The position numbers and the translations under genes are program-made. A stretch of 64,000 nucleotides of DNA from Mangifera indica (taxonomy: Eukaryota > Streptophyta > Magnoliopsida > Sapindales > Anacardiaceae): positions 9,721,820 through 9,785,819 of the forward strand of contig NC_058146.1 of assembly GCF_011075055.1 (NCBI RefSeq), given 5' to 3'. Shown here in pieces: positions 45,651 to 58,427 of the stretch; positions within the stretch are counted from its first letter, which is position 1, and each line of letters opens with the position of its first letter. Below the pieces are notes generated by a model. That model was not told where the DNA came from. It saw only the letters and a program-made list of their open reading frames with translations, and did not search any database.

Positions 45651-47356
45651 TATTGAATTTTAATGTTTTGATGATGATAAAAATGTAAGTATAATTTACT
45701 AACATATCCAAAGAATGCATAAATGCATTACAAAATGGACAAAATGTGAAATTTGTATGAAACTCAAGCAAGAAAATATTGGTTGTATCTCTTCCCATGA
45801 CCAAACCATACATTAATCGTTTAGTGTTTTGGAAATAAAAATGATTTGAAAAGAGCAAAGGTCCAGTCATGCCATTCATCTTGAGTAAAGTTGTTTAGCC
45901 ATGACACAAATTAAATATTTTTAACTTATTCATTTAATTTCCCAACCATGACCATTAAATATATTCAAGTCACATGCATTAAATTTCCTAGCTAGGACAC
46001 TTGAAAAATGTCCCAGCCATGACATCTCTCTCCACAAATTACTGCCACGTATCGCCTCCAAGTAATGCCTTATTGCCACATGTCTAAAGAAGTTACCTAT
46101 CTATAGCTCGCCACCATGTGTCCAGTTGTGTTAAATGTCCTAGCCGTGACATTCTTTCTTCTTGGATTGCTGCCACATGTCATCTTCAAGTTGTGTCCAA
46201 TGCATTATTAACACATGTCATCTTCATATTATGTCTAATGAGTCGCTGCCACATGTCTAAAGACTTATTGTCCTAGCCATGACACTATGAAAATTATCAC
46301 AACTATGAGATAGAATCCACTACAAGTGTAACACGTGTAAAATTTATCCATCTCGTAAAGTTTCTAAAAACCTTATAGTCGTGACACGTGTAAAATCTTC
46401 CCAGCCATGTAGTTTTTCAAAACTTCCTAAACGTGCCTCAGTCGTGCCTCTCTTAAAATCAAACTTGCATTTCAACTGTGCTCAAGCTAGCATATACCTT
46501 TTAAAGCTTTTGGGTTTTTTTTTAAACATAGAAATAAAGCAAGTCGCCCGTGACATGGATCTACCACCTATGCTACATATATTTAAAACTATATGTTGAA
46601 ACATTTAAGTTGTTTATTGCAACTCTAATCAAGGTTTGTTTTCTATGTCAAAATTTTCAGTCATTCTCGATGGCAACTCAATCCAATGAAATGCAACTAA
46701 CTCTATAAATTGATTTCAAATTGAAAAGGAAAAGGTTAGAAATTCTACAAAGTGAAAAAGAAAAACAAAAATTACTCTGATTTCTTTCTGTCACTTTCAC
46801 TAAGCTTATATTTTTATTCATTGAGAGTTTTGTGCACTTAAATTGGTATTTATAGCCTTATAGAGGCATTAATACTTTTATCTCTTTGCACTTAAACATT
46901 GTGGGCATAATCTTAGATCAACTAGTGTAGTGGGTGCAATCCCCAGATATACTACATGTAAAAAATTTTCAAAAGATAGTATAACTTCAAGGCGGTTTGT
47001 TTGGAGAAGGAGAAGTAGACGTAGGAGGCTTGTAAGAAAAAATTCTGAACCATTCTAATTGAGCATTTCTACACTTAAACTTTTTAAATTTTATCTGTTG
47101 TTATTGTTATTTATTATTGTTGTTGTTGTTGATATTGTTATTTATTGTCGTTGTTGCTAATTACTTCTGCTATAAAATTTATTATCAATGTGCTTCTGTA
47201 AAATCATAATCTATTTGTTAATTTATTTTTGTTATTGCTATTATGTGTTATGTAAAGTTTGTTCTGAAATTTATTAAAATGTATCATTTAATTTTTTGTT
47301 AAAAACTTATTCACCCTTACTCTAGGTTCATATTAGCCATTTCAAAAGTATTTAAC
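45651..47356 (+). repeat. SIRE 3' LTR
   Basis: Starts TATTGAATTTTAATG (first G of TGTT mutated to A) and ends AGTATTTAAC before TAGTG. It shows many transitions relative to the 5' LTR and the same CCTAGCCGTGACA-type repeat block (45,940-46,450). Confidence 0.9.
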
Positions 47357-47361
47357 TAGTG

Positions 47362-48650
47362 TCTATGGAATAAATCCTTTAACTCATGGGTACATGTGAT
47401 CCTTTAACTTAAGTTCATTAGGTCGTCTTATACAAAGAACGATATGGTTTGACATCGTATAATGTGCTACCACAAAAGGGGTTGCCATAAAGGTAATGGT
47501 TGGTCATAGCGAGATTTCTATGGAGGCTATGATTGATCAATAAAGAATTCATTACTCCCAAGTATGAGAGAAAATATCTTTGATAAGAATACTGAAAGAC
47601 ATCGATAACCACTCGAATCTATGATCACACTGGGATAAGTCAAAGCTCGATTTAAATCATTCATCCGTTAATGGATATCAATTCATATTGAGTCCTTAAG
47701 ATAAACACTATATTTATGTTTGAATCTTGAGAGATATCATTTGATGAAAGGATCGTATTATACATAAACATAGAGTTGACAAGGCTTAGAGTTGTTTGCT
47801 ACACTTTTTTGTCCGTATAGTCATGATGCCTTGTTGAAGACCAATGTTGGCTTATGTTTGGATTAAACATGAATCCCAATATTGTTGACTCAATAAAGAA
47901 CATATGGTTCAATATATAAAAAAGTTGATCAAACTTTAAAAGCATAAGATTATCTGAGTGTAATAATCCTAAGGTGTTTAGAGGTGTATGTGAGAATGCA
48001 TGGGCTAGGTTTATCCAATCGGATCAATCTAAGCTTAACCCAAAATTCCACTTGACATGTTTATGGTAGATAAGAATATTGTCTTATCCTTATTTATGTC
48101 TATGAATCTGGTTGATTGTCAAAATCATAGGATAGGGGAATCAAAAGGACTGCCTTTACATTTTGTAATGTACATGCGACACAATGTAAAGATTACTCAG
48201 TATAATGCAAGGAATAAACAGTCCAAAGGTAAAGATTACTCAGTACAATACAATGACCAGAGTAATCTTTGTATGGGCTAGCCTTATGTGTATCTATAAA
48301 TACATACTTTTCTCACATATTTTATACATATTGTTTGCCCTATCCATTTGAGAAAAGAACAACCATACTTCTCACCCAAAATAGTCTTATACCCTTATTT
48401 CTAATAGACCAATAGTATGATTTCTAGCCTCTGTTCTCTATTTGTGCTTTGTATGGATACCGAGATTCAAGTCTACGCTTAGTCTAATAATGAGTCCTAT
48501 AGTTCTTTCCATTAATGAATGACGAAGGAGTTGCTAACATAGTTATGAATTCAATAAGCACCTTATGTCTTTTTATGCATATTTATGAATTAATCTATTA
48601 TAAGGACAAACTAAAAAGGTGCTTTATTGTACGTTTGATAAAATTTTAAA
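47362..48650 (+). repeat. Older LTR-like repeat, right part
   Basis: Continuation of the repeat interrupted by SIRE. It contains two close copies of GTAAAGATTACTCAGTAYAA (48,186 and 48,229), a TATA-type motif at about 48,290, and ends in an A/T-rich stretch near 48,650. A plus-strand open stretch at 48,057-48,281 has no domain. Confidence 0.4.
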
Positions 48651-50485
48651 ATTTTAATCAAATAGTCCACCACTTAAAAGCCACAAATTCTCAACATGAC
48701 ATGCATTGTAAATGATATCATGACTTAGAGCCAACATTGAGATGTTTGTTTATTATTTTGATTTGAGTTGTGCAAGCCTTATTTTTATGCATTTAGGGTG
48801 TTGTAAAAATTGCTAGAACATATATGAAAGCATCAGAAATCAATTAGATGTGAAAACATGCATAAAATAAGGTTTTATACACTTATGCATGGTTGTACCA
48901 AGGATAGGCAAGACCATGATATATCTAAAAAAATTACAAAAATAATGCCATTTACTACTGTGCATAACAGCTTAACATCCCTGATGATTGGCTGATGATT
49001 GTATAATGGACAAGGATAGTTATTGGCTTACATGTTGACTCAGTCATGGTAGGCACTCATATAGAAAAGGTGTACAACTGTTCATTATATAAAATGAAAA
49101 AATTACCCTTACAGAACACATGCGTCTAGAAAGGAAAGTTAAACATGCACGGAACTGTTGCACACCAATGCACTTGATTGTGCACCCCGTCACTATCAAG
49201 GATGCCTACTAGGGCTAAGCTATTCATAAGAGAAGAAGGTATGCCTTGTACCCTAGGTATACATGCCCATAAATCATATCCAAACTAGGTGCAATTGTTA
49301 GAGGTTATGATAAGCATTGAAAGAGAAGTTCATGGATGTTCATGTGACGGTGTACGACCATACACTAAAGAAAATTATAAAGAGATTTTAAAAGTCAAGT
49401 TTAAGTACTTAGGACTTAGTTCTAGGACATATAGGGTATACAGAAGTACCCAAACATCCCTAGAAAAAAAATTATCAATAAGACATAAGAGAAAAGTTAG
49501 AGTGAAAGATATTACGACCTTGAATTATGTTAGTGGCTTGAGATGCATGCATTCTATTCTATGACTTTAGTTATGAGGATCGTTATGAGGAAGCACCAAT
49601 GAGATTTTCTTCCTACACTACCTTTAGTTGGGCATCACTTATAGTATGTTCCAATATTCCATAGTAAGAGATAATACCCATAATAAGGTACGCTTGCTTA
49701 CATTAGAATCTAGTTCAATTATAGTAGCCCAACGATATAGAGAAATTGAATTATGAAGTTAGCTCACATGGTTAAGGTGTTAAATCCTTGTCTCGACCTA
49801 GTATGACAATATAAATACCCAATTAAGTAAAGTAAGTGCCTTTACCTGAACAAGTAAGAAAACAAAGTGTTATCCTAGTTATGAATCTATAAAGAATCTT
49901 AGATGACTGAGTGGGACTATAATGTTTCCTGAGAAAGTTTGATAGGTCCTTACAGCTTCTTGAGTGCATAATTAAGAATCATGGAGTCTACATCATCCTA
50001 GTCAAAGTTTACAAGTAAACTGTTGATTACCTAATTAAGGTAAGCAAAGTCAAAGGTAAAATAAGGATTTAGTAAAGGTTAAAGTAGAGTTTCTTACTTA
50101 CTAAGTGATTATCACTTACTCCCCTATTTTCTTGTATCAATATATTCAGATGATCGAGATGATTGTCATGCGAGATGAGGTCAATAGGCATAATGTTGGC
50201 ATATGGGCATTTTTGTTTTTTCATGAGTTTATGTATTTCAAGTTATTTATCCTATATAAGAGTATGTATGAGGTTTATATTTATTTTGCTACAAAGTATG
50301 TTAGATAATGGCTTTTTATGTATTTGACATCCTTTGCACATTTTTGTTGTTTCTCTCGAGAAAGGGCATTTTAGTCATTTTGGAATTATATGTTGAATAT
50401 ATGACATTTTAAGTGTATGCATAGTCAAATAGTCAAGCTAGGTAGCACTCCCTTTTAGAGAGTAGATCTAAAGTAGGGCATTACA
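48650..50485. other. Unassigned, possible gypsy LTR remnant
   Basis: No protein domain is recognised, including in the open stretches 49,289-49,564 and 50,105-50,308. On the minus strand the sequence from 50,487 downward begins TGTAATGCCCTACTTTAG, the style of Ty3/gypsy (Tekay/Del) LTR starts. No second LTR, PBS or pol was found, so this is only a suspicion. Confidence 0.3.
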
Positions 50486-50559
50486 ACTTGTTGCCAATAT
50501 AAAGACTTTCGACATTGTAATATGACTTTAGTTCCTTGAAGGAATGGATGATAAACACA

Positions 50560-51002
50560 AACTTATGGACAAAAAGAGTCAAACATAAAAAGATTTAGGT
50601 GTTTAGGTCAATGATGGTTTCATATGGGATTTTGCTAAAACGTTAGAACTTACTCCATTAAAGAATGAGTAGGCATAGGGTCAGGATGACATATGAAAAG
50701 GTATATCTATAGAGGAATTAGAGATGTCACCAACATTTCCAAGAGGAAGTATAGATATATAAGAAGGAGAATCCTTTGAAGGGATCTATTAATTATTAGT
50801 ATCATGGAGAAAAGAAAAATCATGTTCATGAGAAATTCCATAATGTAACACATTATCAAAGAAAGTAACATAATGAGAGATTTGAAGATAGTGATGAGTG
50901 AGATCATAGCAATAGTAACTTTATATGAAGGATCATTGCTGACAAAGACACATTTTATTGCTTAAGCATAAAACTTATATCATTCATGAGAGAATAAAAG
51001 AA
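50560..51002 (-). pseudogene. Copia integrase C-terminal part, split by a MULE
   Basis: Minus-strand translation gives YYCYDLTHHYLQISHYVTFF followed by DNVLHYG. This is the copia block GYRCYxPxxxxxxxSRxVTFFExxPxF at the end of integrase. The preceding half of the same protein lies at 58,428-58,800. The two parts become collinear if 51,003-58,427 is removed. The rest of the reading frame toward 50,560 is too decayed to assign; no reverse transcriptase was found. Confidence 0.65.
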
Positions 51003-51125
51003 GGGATATTGAAAAAAAATACCACTTTTTGGGCTTGCCTATATAATTCTACCGTACTCTTTTTGCATTAAACATTTATACTACAAAATTTGTTAAATAC
51101 TTAAAATACCCTTATCTTCATCTAT
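51003..51125 (+). repeat. Left TIR of the second MULE
   Basis: Pairs with 58,310-58,427 in inverted orientation. It is similar in design to the orphan end at 13,018. Confidence 0.85.
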
Positions 51126-51394
51126 ATAAACACAAGGATGAGATGTCCTTTTCAACACTAAAAAGCAAATATTTTCTTCAGAGATCTTGCAGATTACTTG
51201 TCTTAATCCTAGCCAATGTTGATTCATACCTCTTATGTTACTTTTTTTTTTATAATAGTTGAAATTCAAAGATGTATAAAAATCATTTATGGTAAATTTA
51301 TATTAATACATTATTGAATGTAGTTATTTGTAGTTAAAAGTATTTGTAGTTTTGATTGATAGTTCAATCAAGACCTAGATCTTGACTAAAAACA

Positions 51395-51535
51395 AGTAGA
51401 TGTAACATTCATTAGGTCAACTAAGATCTAAAAATTATAAAGAATAGGTAGGCAAGATTGCCTACCATAAGTGATATAGGTGACATCACCTAAGATAGAC
51501 AATCCTACATAGGGTAGGCAATCTTGCCAACCTTT
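51395..51535. repeat. Palindromic GGTAGGC/GCCTACC subterminal motifs
   Basis: GGTAGGCAAGATTGCCTACC is a near-perfect inverted repeat (51,449-51,468). About 50 bp later GGGTAGGCAATCTTGCCAACC repeats the theme (51,499-51,519). The layout recalls the GGTTGGC/GCCAACC palindromes of the composite MULE. Confidence 0.7.
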
Positions 51536-51639
51536 TGTTTCTACAAGAGCTTGCAATTATCCAATATTTTCTTGACGATGCAAGGTCTAAGGAAAAAATT
51601 GGAAATAAACTGAATTTATGGTTAGTTTTCAAGGGTAAT

Positions 51640-54080
51640 GGATTACAGGTGATAATATAATGAAATATGTTAGTGGTAAGGAGAGCCTAATTTGCATTAA
51701 CATAAGTGTTCATTTCAAAGGATTTGTAGGGAAAATATGTTTTCATCTCAAAATCAATTGAAGTCAATCAAATGTCCACATATTTATCACTGGTGATGCA
51801 TCATGGGATCTATTGAGATTTAAGACAATGATGATGGAAACAAGAAGTTTTCATGGATTGACAAAACTTTATGTTATCGAGAGTCCTATTAAAGGAAGAG
51901 ACAATTAACAAGACGAAAAGGTTTGGAGGAAGAAAGAGATGATCATCCAACATATGATTGGGCACAACCATGGACATTTTCAAGAGTATGGTATGAACTA
52001 TGGTAATGATGATAATGATGACGACGTGGATAAGGATTATAATTTTGAGAGTAATGACAACAACGAAGATGATGATGATGATAAGTTTCCAGGATTTGAT
52101 GATAATGATAAGACTTATTATGTATTGAGCCAAGACGTTAAAGGAAGTCAAACCAATGCTTATAATGATGAAGTTGAGTCTAGTGCATGACATCATGGCT
52201 CTATAGATATTGGAGCATATATAAGTCAAATTCATAATCTAAATTCGTTTTAGTAGGTTCCTGAGTCTACTGTAGATATTGATAATGTGGATATTAATAA
52301 TCAAGAAACACAAAAAGATAATAGTTATTTGAAAGATATGTTTTAGTGACATATATTAATAGAAAGTTACTTACTCTGATACGAAACGTTATCAGATAAG
52401 GTGTGTACATCCTTAATACAATTGGCGGGCATGAGCCAAAAAGAAAGAAGATGAAGATTATTGGGTGTTACGGTGTATGGATAATGCATACATTTATCTA
52501 AGGGATTAAATATTGCCACATCATATACAACCCGATGCTAGATCATTAGAGACTATACTTAAATCAATGTTTATGATTGATCATATTTATCGACCGAGGG
52601 AAATTATTTTCGATATGGTAAATAGGTATAAAATTGAAATTTCATACACATAAGCGTGGCATGCAAAGACATACGCTATAAATGCATTATGAAGATCTCC
52701 TAAAAACTCTTTCATGCTATTACTTAAGTATTGTCATAATTTGGAGCTAAAAAACCTAGGAATTGCTACATATATTAATGTTGACGCAAAAAATAAGTTT
52801 TTATTTTTCTTTATGACTTTAGGTTGTTTGATAAGGGGTTCTAACAATTTTGTTGCATGATGATTTGCATTAATGCTTCATATTTAAAAGGGAAAGTAAC
52901 TTGGGTCTTTTTGCATAGCTATTGCAAAATACGACAATAATGAAATTTATCCACTAGTATTTGATATTGAGCGTAATGAGAGTGGATTGTGGACCTCATT
53001 CTTGAGGTACCTATATATATGCATCAACGATATTTCAGACTTGGCCATTATTTTTTATCGACATCATTTAATCATTTCGTTGATGGAGAACGTATTCTTG
53101 CATGCTCGTTATGGTTTTTATAACTACCATATAAAACATAATATGTATGCGTAGTTTAAAAACATCAAACATATTGAAAGATTATTTTGAATAGCTGTAA
53201 AAATGTATCGCCTTAGGGACTTCAAATCTACCATAAGTAAAATTACATAGGTAAATGGCGTTGCGGCAGCCTATTTGGCCAATATTGGGTATGAAAAATA
53301 GGCCCATGCCCACTTTGGAAGATAACAGTATAACATTACGACAACCAATATTATCGAATCTTTTAATGTTTTGACACAGACTGCATGAGCTTTGTCTATC
53401 ATCTTATTGGTTGAGTTTTTTAGAACAATACAACATTGGTTTTACTATTGGCTAAACTTGGCAGGTATATTTATTTATTCTTGATTATATTCGATTTGAT
53501 TAGTTTTTTAATTAAGTGAGCAATCTCACCTATTAATATCATAGGTAGAGGATAAGATTGTTGGAAATATGCATAAATCTATAAATATAGTAGTCAAACT
53601 TATTAACATCTATAGATACAAAGTTCATGGTTCAAGGCAACGGGTGTTCCTTGTTAATCTTCTTTACGAGATATGTGACTGTAAGAAATTTCAACTTCTT
53701 AAATTCCATGTACCTACATCATGATTGTTGTGCGGTTCAATAATCTTTCAGTTTATTTTAAATGGGCGAACATTTTTTACTCCACTAATTATTTCCAAGT
53801 GATGTATAAAGAAGGTGTTAATCCAGTTGACCATTAATCAACTTAGACACCATCTAAAATGCCAACCGTTTATTTTCCCCAGATGCAATGAGTAGGTTTG
53901 GTTGTCTATCTAGCCATGCTAGGAGACCATTAAAAGGAGAGGAAGTCTAATCACGAAATTGTAGTTGATGTCATTAACTTAGCCATAATCAATTACATTG
54001 TTCGAGTCCAGCTCCGATGCCTGTTGTTGGCTCATTCCACTCATCAGGTATCGATAGAGGATGAGTTTATCGTACCTATG
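51640..54080 (+). pseudogene. Second MULE transposase (MuDR type)
   Basis: Same domain order as the 22-24 kb copy. HGLTKLYVIESPIKGRDN (51,850-51,905) is followed by an acidic tract (52,000-52,110), then the N-domain IYRPREIIFDMVNRYKIEIS (52,590-52,650) and FMLLLKYCHNLELKNLGIAT. Catalytic positions are lost: the first Asp is Asn in CINASYLKGK (codon 52,872) and the second is Tyr in IIFYRHH (about 53,055). The Glu in TTNIIESFNVLTQTA (about 53,355) remains. The SWIM-like YEICDCKKFQLLKF lies near 53,670 and a zinc-knuckle remnant follows at 53,955-54,010. Many stops are present. It runs convergently toward the ULP1 gene on the minus strand. Confidence 0.85.
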
Positions 54081-54870
54081 AGACAACCTAATAGGTGGAA
54101 TAAAAATATTAGGATTTATTTTATTTATTCATGGTTAATTTTCTTTATTTTTGTCGAACATTATTATTATTAGGTTCAAATAATTTGCATGCTTAGCTTT
54201 TAGTTTTGTGTTTTGTCAATGTTTAATTGTATTAATGTCATTATGGTCTATTTTGAAGTTATGACAGTCACGTTTAATTATTTACTTATTTTTTTCAAGG
54301 TTATTGCTGGCATGAAATCAATATATATGTTAACAAAAAGTTATCGTTTTATGTGCAGCAAAGCCACTTGTTTTGTGTAGCAAAGTTAGTTGTGCAGTAC
54401 AAATGTTTTGTTATATAGAGATTGTAACTTTTTCTGATGCATTTCCTTTCCTGGTGGACACCAACAAAAGACACTCTATTATCACATTTGTTTTATTTTG
54501 TTAATATTGTAATGGTTTATTTTATTTTTTCATGGTTTATTGTGCACTAATGAAAAGAAAGTGCATGATATAAAAACCAAAACATTAACAGGTGTGACAA
54601 TCATATAAAAATCAATAACATGACTAAAGCACTAATAAAATTAAGTCCATCAAGTTTGCATGCCTACCCAAGTTTAAGGGAATTCCTCCAAGTCTAAATA
54701 AACAACAAAAATAATTCATCAATTAACTCATCTAACCAATAACCACATTAAATGAATTGCAAATGAGATTATTCTTACCAAATGCTCTCTCATGGTATAC
54801 CGATATGGCAATATGCTTCTTCAATAACTTTGAGTATTTGGTTATGAAGTTGAAGGCATGATTTTGAGCG
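54080..54870. other. Inter-gene spacer of the second MULE
   Basis: AT-rich, between the two convergent pseudogenes. No domain is recognised. It probably contains their 3' ends and terminators. Confidence 0.4.
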
Positions 54871-55190
54871 AGGTACTTTATAAATATCATCATAAAAACT
54901 CTACAGTCACTGATCTAAGGTCCTATTTTGGCACATCTTGTAAACACCTGAATTTCAATATTGGGGATAATAGTGATGGTTGGATACCCTTTGATTTATA
55001 ATAATTGCTAGCTAAAAGCATATGTGGCAGAATCTTATACAATCCTATCAACTTCTTGAAAACTGTTTTACTGGTGGTATATGTTATGAAGTCGTATACA
55101 TACATCATCCAGGAGATCAAATGAATACACTGCATATCTAATGTTGATTGTCAAAGTTGATGGGAAAGAAAACCTGAGACATAATGTAGT
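54830..55190 (-). pseudogene. Second MULE ULP1-like protease domain
   Basis: On the minus strand the His of the HW motif is retained but is followed by a stop where Trp is expected (near 55,140). Then come WMMYVYDF with the catalytic Asp (about 55,090-55,110) and SNYYKSKGIQPSLLSPILKF leading to CLQDVPK (54,923-54,945). In another frame DCRVFMMIFIKYLAQNHAFN follows (54,840-54,910), which has the catalytic Cys but Arg in place of the following Gly. It is the counterpart of 20,880-21,300. Non-functional. Confidence 0.7.
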
Positions 55191-56970
55191 TATATAATCA
55201 AATCGAAAATAGTGCATGTAAAAAATTGCATATAACAGTTCGTATAAACAATAAAGTATACCACCTTGCTAACTTGGCTACATGCCTAAAAATATTCATT
55301 TAGAGTATGAGAGGAGATGTCTTGGATTTGATTAAGGAAAAATGATGTCTACTCCATCTTTGAACCCAACTGGTTGAACTCTTTTGTGTAAACCAATAAA
55401 TGCACCATAAATTGGGTAAAAAACCATGGTTTAGTTACCTTCTAAAAAGGTTTTATGAAGGGACCCACATGAAAGTTTCAATATGTTGTGTTAGAGAAGA
55501 ACTCATAAGTTAAACAATAAAAGAAATAAAAAAAATAAATGAAAAACACTCCCGCCTTTATTGATGACATATCGTGTTATTAAGTCATTCCTTGGATGTC
55601 ACCAATGGGTCCACCATTCACCTTTGGATAAAAGCTCGATGGTATCATCAATTCCTCTAAAGAGAACACGTCTCTTATCTTTATCAAATGCACCAAGGTA
55701 GTAATTATTGAAGGCTGAGTAGGCTTAGACCAAAGTTTGGTTTATAGTATGGGGTTCCTAAATAGGCACATTGAACTTAATTGTAATATTTTTTCATGTC
55801 TTGGTCAGGTTTGTGAAAGGACTAATTAATTGTTTGCCCTTTTGGAGCACACGACCAAATGTTAATGTTTTAGAGGTCTGGGAGTCTTCCCTACATTTCT
55901 CTATGGGAGATAATCATCTTGTCACATAATATCATCTTGAGTGATAACTCTTTACTGAGACAATGGTTCTAGGGGCACATCTACCTATTCAGGGACATCC
56001 ACTTAAACAAATTGCATATATGTCATTGCATCTTAACACCTATAAACATATGAACACAAATTAATAAAGATAACTATCACATAACTACACTAATCTCAAT
56101 ATCTGAGTATATGAATCCTTAAATTCTTTTATTCGATATAGTATAAAGGATTGAAATTGTTGCATCTCATTGTGCAGTTGCTACATCTCTCCTTGCATCA
56201 TCTTAACATATTGGTTAAAGTGTTATTACATCTGAAAGCTAGTTGCGATAAGAGCTGTTGGAGACATTCCTCTAATACAATGCTATAGATAGTATTGTGA
56301 AATGAGTGTTGTATGGGGGAGAGCTTCTAAGACTATTAAGAGTGCGACCCTTGAAAGGTAGACCTACGTGACAGGGACATTTATACTGTGGAGAGGTATT
56401 GGGGAACATCAGTTAAGATCCTTATGATGTGGACCCTCATGTAGGGGAAAGTCGAGCTGGGGGGATGAAATAGGCATATGCGAGCTTCGAACACCATTGA
56501 TAGAGGATTGAAAAGCCCCAATTAAGGGTACCTAGAAATAAGCATGATGTGTTGAATCACATGCAAATTGTCATAAGAGTTTATCGATTCATCATAGAAT
56601 GACAATGCAAGTGTCTCTTCTCCTATGAATTGCAACATTAAAATATACCACTTTGTCTCCCGATTAAATTGGTTTAGACATAAGACAAGTTTAATGAGAC
56701 CTTAAAACAAAATGAAACTTCGTTAGAAGTAAAGAAATGATATCCTAAAATAAAATGATATACTATAAAAGTATAATGATCTACTTACTAGAGGTATGGC
56801 TATAATTGCTTCAACATCATCCCACATCGGTAGGAAAACGGTCCTTCACTTAAGCATTTGAAGAATATGGTCATGTGCGATAAGTCATACAAAAGGCAAT
56901 AGGTTTCCCACTATCTCATAAATCTAATATTGCATAAATAATAACATAAACAACAATACAAATAGTTAGT
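55190..56970 (-). other. Linker region of the second MULE DUF1985-ULP1 gene
   Basis: Lies between the protease and DUF1985 domains of the same minus-strand gene. A segment near 55,570-55,680 reads GGPIGDIQ and IKIRDVFSLEELMIPSS in separate frames. No domain is firmly recognised and stops are frequent. Confidence 0.4.
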
Positions 56971-56972
56971 GC

Positions 56973-57545
56973 TTACAATAACATGTCTATGAATTTTAAC
57001 TGTATTGATAAAACAATGCTTACTTGGAATTCAATTAGGAATCCTATAATTGGGTAGTTGACCATAAGGATTGTCATTATGTAAGGCTGGTGGTTCTTTA
57101 GACAATACTCATGTCTTCCATTTATACCCTGCCACATAGAGTTTATTGTCTTATTCCATGATAACAAACCCCAAAAGTACCGACTAAATACATCAAGATC
57201 ATTGGCCAAATACAATACCGCAAACATCACAACATCTTTATCATTGTCACTCCAAATTTGTTTTTCTATCATATTTTGGATGTCCCTATATTGTAATGAT
57301 CTTTGAACTCCTAGAAAGTATCCTCCTTCAATCTAGGCCTTCCTGAAATATCCATGTACTGTGACATATTTGTATCATCCTAGAATAAAATACCAATTGT
57401 AAGGGCAAACTTAATCGAGCTAAAACGAAATTCCAAGCAATTTATTTTGAACCACAGTTCTCTCTCAATGACCTTATGATTAATTAAATGAAATAGCATT
57501 ACATGCATAAGAACGACACTAAACTAGATCTCATCCAATCCTAGG
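56973..57545 (-). pseudogene. Second MULE DUF1985 domain
   Basis: The open part (56,973-57,272) reads MIEKQIWSDNDKDVVMFAVL, then YLANDLDVFSRYFWGLLSWN and KTINSMWQGINGRHEYCLKN, ending near IIGFLIEFQVSIV. This is collinear with module A (IDDQIWGDNENDAVKFTVLY ... LDAFSWYPWGMVTWNKTIES ... ILGYLIAFEVSIV) but lacks about 25 residues after LY. Upstream, to about 57,545, remnants of the EFALVTGxxFG block are detectable (57,390-57,430). Confidence 0.7.
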
Positions 57546-58309
57546 AATCGTCCAAAATAGGTCGCTCGAAAGCTCTAGTTACATCATCATTAGTTTCTTG
57601 TTGATTATACTTACCACATCCATCTTCATATGAAAGGTCATTTGGACACAAAATCTGAATGCTTCGTGAAATGTGTACACCCTCTCTTAGATATTGATTC
57701 AATGTTCTTGGAAATAGAAAAATGGAAAAGCATTACTGAAAAAAAAAATTATTTTGTGAACAATAATAATAGGTGATATTGCCTACATGTTCTTCAATTC
57801 ATCACCATTTCAGATCAAGGTTACCCAGCAAAATCGCAACCAATCATAACCCAAATCAAGACTTTTATTTTTCGACTATAAAACCTTCATTTTCACAAAA
57901 AAAAAAAAAAAAATCCCTAATTTTTTATGCATCCAAACTCTAGATCTAACTTATAAAACAAGCTATTATTCAACAATGTAATCTAAACTATCTCTACATG
58001 CCATTACTCCCAAATCGGTTAGTCTTCCTAGCTTTAGACAATGGCATCGACAATGTTGGTGGATGGAGCAACTAATCTTCTCTGACGTTCGACCTCCTTA
58101 TTGACATCAGTTCTTTTTTTCTCATTGGCGTCGGATCATCTTCTAGTGGTCGACGTCAATTCTTTTTTTTCTTGTTGATGTCGGTGATCTCCTTCTGGTC
58201 AACATGGGCAGTGAGGGCTTGCAATGGGAGAAACTTTCTTTTAGTTTTTCTCTTCTGCAAACAATATTCATGCATGAATAGTGAGCACTGTGTAGGTTCA
58301 AGCTTTGGT

Positions 58310-58427
58310 AAAAAGTAGGGGTATTATAGGAATTGTGTATATTTCATGGTATAATTGTTTTTTTGTGTAAAAAGTGTGGTAAAATTGTATAGGCGAGCTC
58401 AAAAAGTGGCATTTTTTTCAATATCCC
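58310..58427 (-). repeat. Right TIR of the second MULE
   Basis: Inverted partner of 51,003-51,125. Reads outward to GGGATATTG at 58,427. Confidence 0.85.

Larger units (their letters stand above)
36777..47356 (+). mobile_element. SIRE/Maximus-type Ty1/copia retrotransposon
   Basis: A 10.6-kb element with two LTRs of about 1.7 kb flanked by a 5-bp duplication TAGTG (36,772-36,776 and 47,357-47,361). The order is LTR, PBS, gag, protease, integrase, reverse transcriptase, RNase H, an extra downstream reading frame, polypurine tract, LTR. LTR ends of the TGTTGAA form, a long gag with a coiled-coil tail, and a 2.3-kb region after RNase H are typical of the SIRE/Maximus lineage. The LTRs differ at many positions and the coding region has many stops, so the insertion is old. 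It sits inside an older LTR-like repeat. Confidence 0.9.
51003..58427. mobile_element. Second Mutator-like element with convergent genes
   Basis: 7.4 kb. The left end GGGATATTGAAAAAAAATAC mirrors the right end, which in reverse complement begins GGGATATTGAAAAAAATGCC. The arms stay alignable for about 110 bp (CACTTTTTGRGCTYGCCTAT, then CTCTTTTTGC / CACTTTTTAC). Flanks ATAAAAGAA and ATATAGAAC could be a decayed target duplication but match imperfectly. It carries a MuDR-type transposase on the plus strand and a DUF1985/ULP1 gene on the minus strand. This is the same tail-to-tail pair as in the composite MULE, in opposite orientation. Its insertion splits an older copia integrase. Both genes are dead. 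Confidence 0.85.

Noticed and set aside
49289..49564. 91-codon plus-strand frame
   Set aside because: No recognisable domain, no splice or promoter context, and it lies in repeat-like DNA. Length is not unusual for chance.
48650..50487. Complete gypsy element starting with TGTAATGCCC on the minus strand at 50,487
   Set aside because: Only the start motif fits. No second LTR, primer-binding site or pol homology was found.
51810..52235. Minus-strand 141-codon frame, Ile/Val-rich, looks like a membrane protein
   Set aside because: It is the antisense of the acidic Asp-rich tract of the second MULE transposase, whose plus-strand homology is clear. The same artefact occurs at 23,613-23,930.
53990..54020. 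GTTCGAGTCC, which looks like a tRNA B box
   Set aside because: No A box or cloverleaf can be drawn upstream. The sequence is the zinc-knuckle coding end of the MULE transposase.
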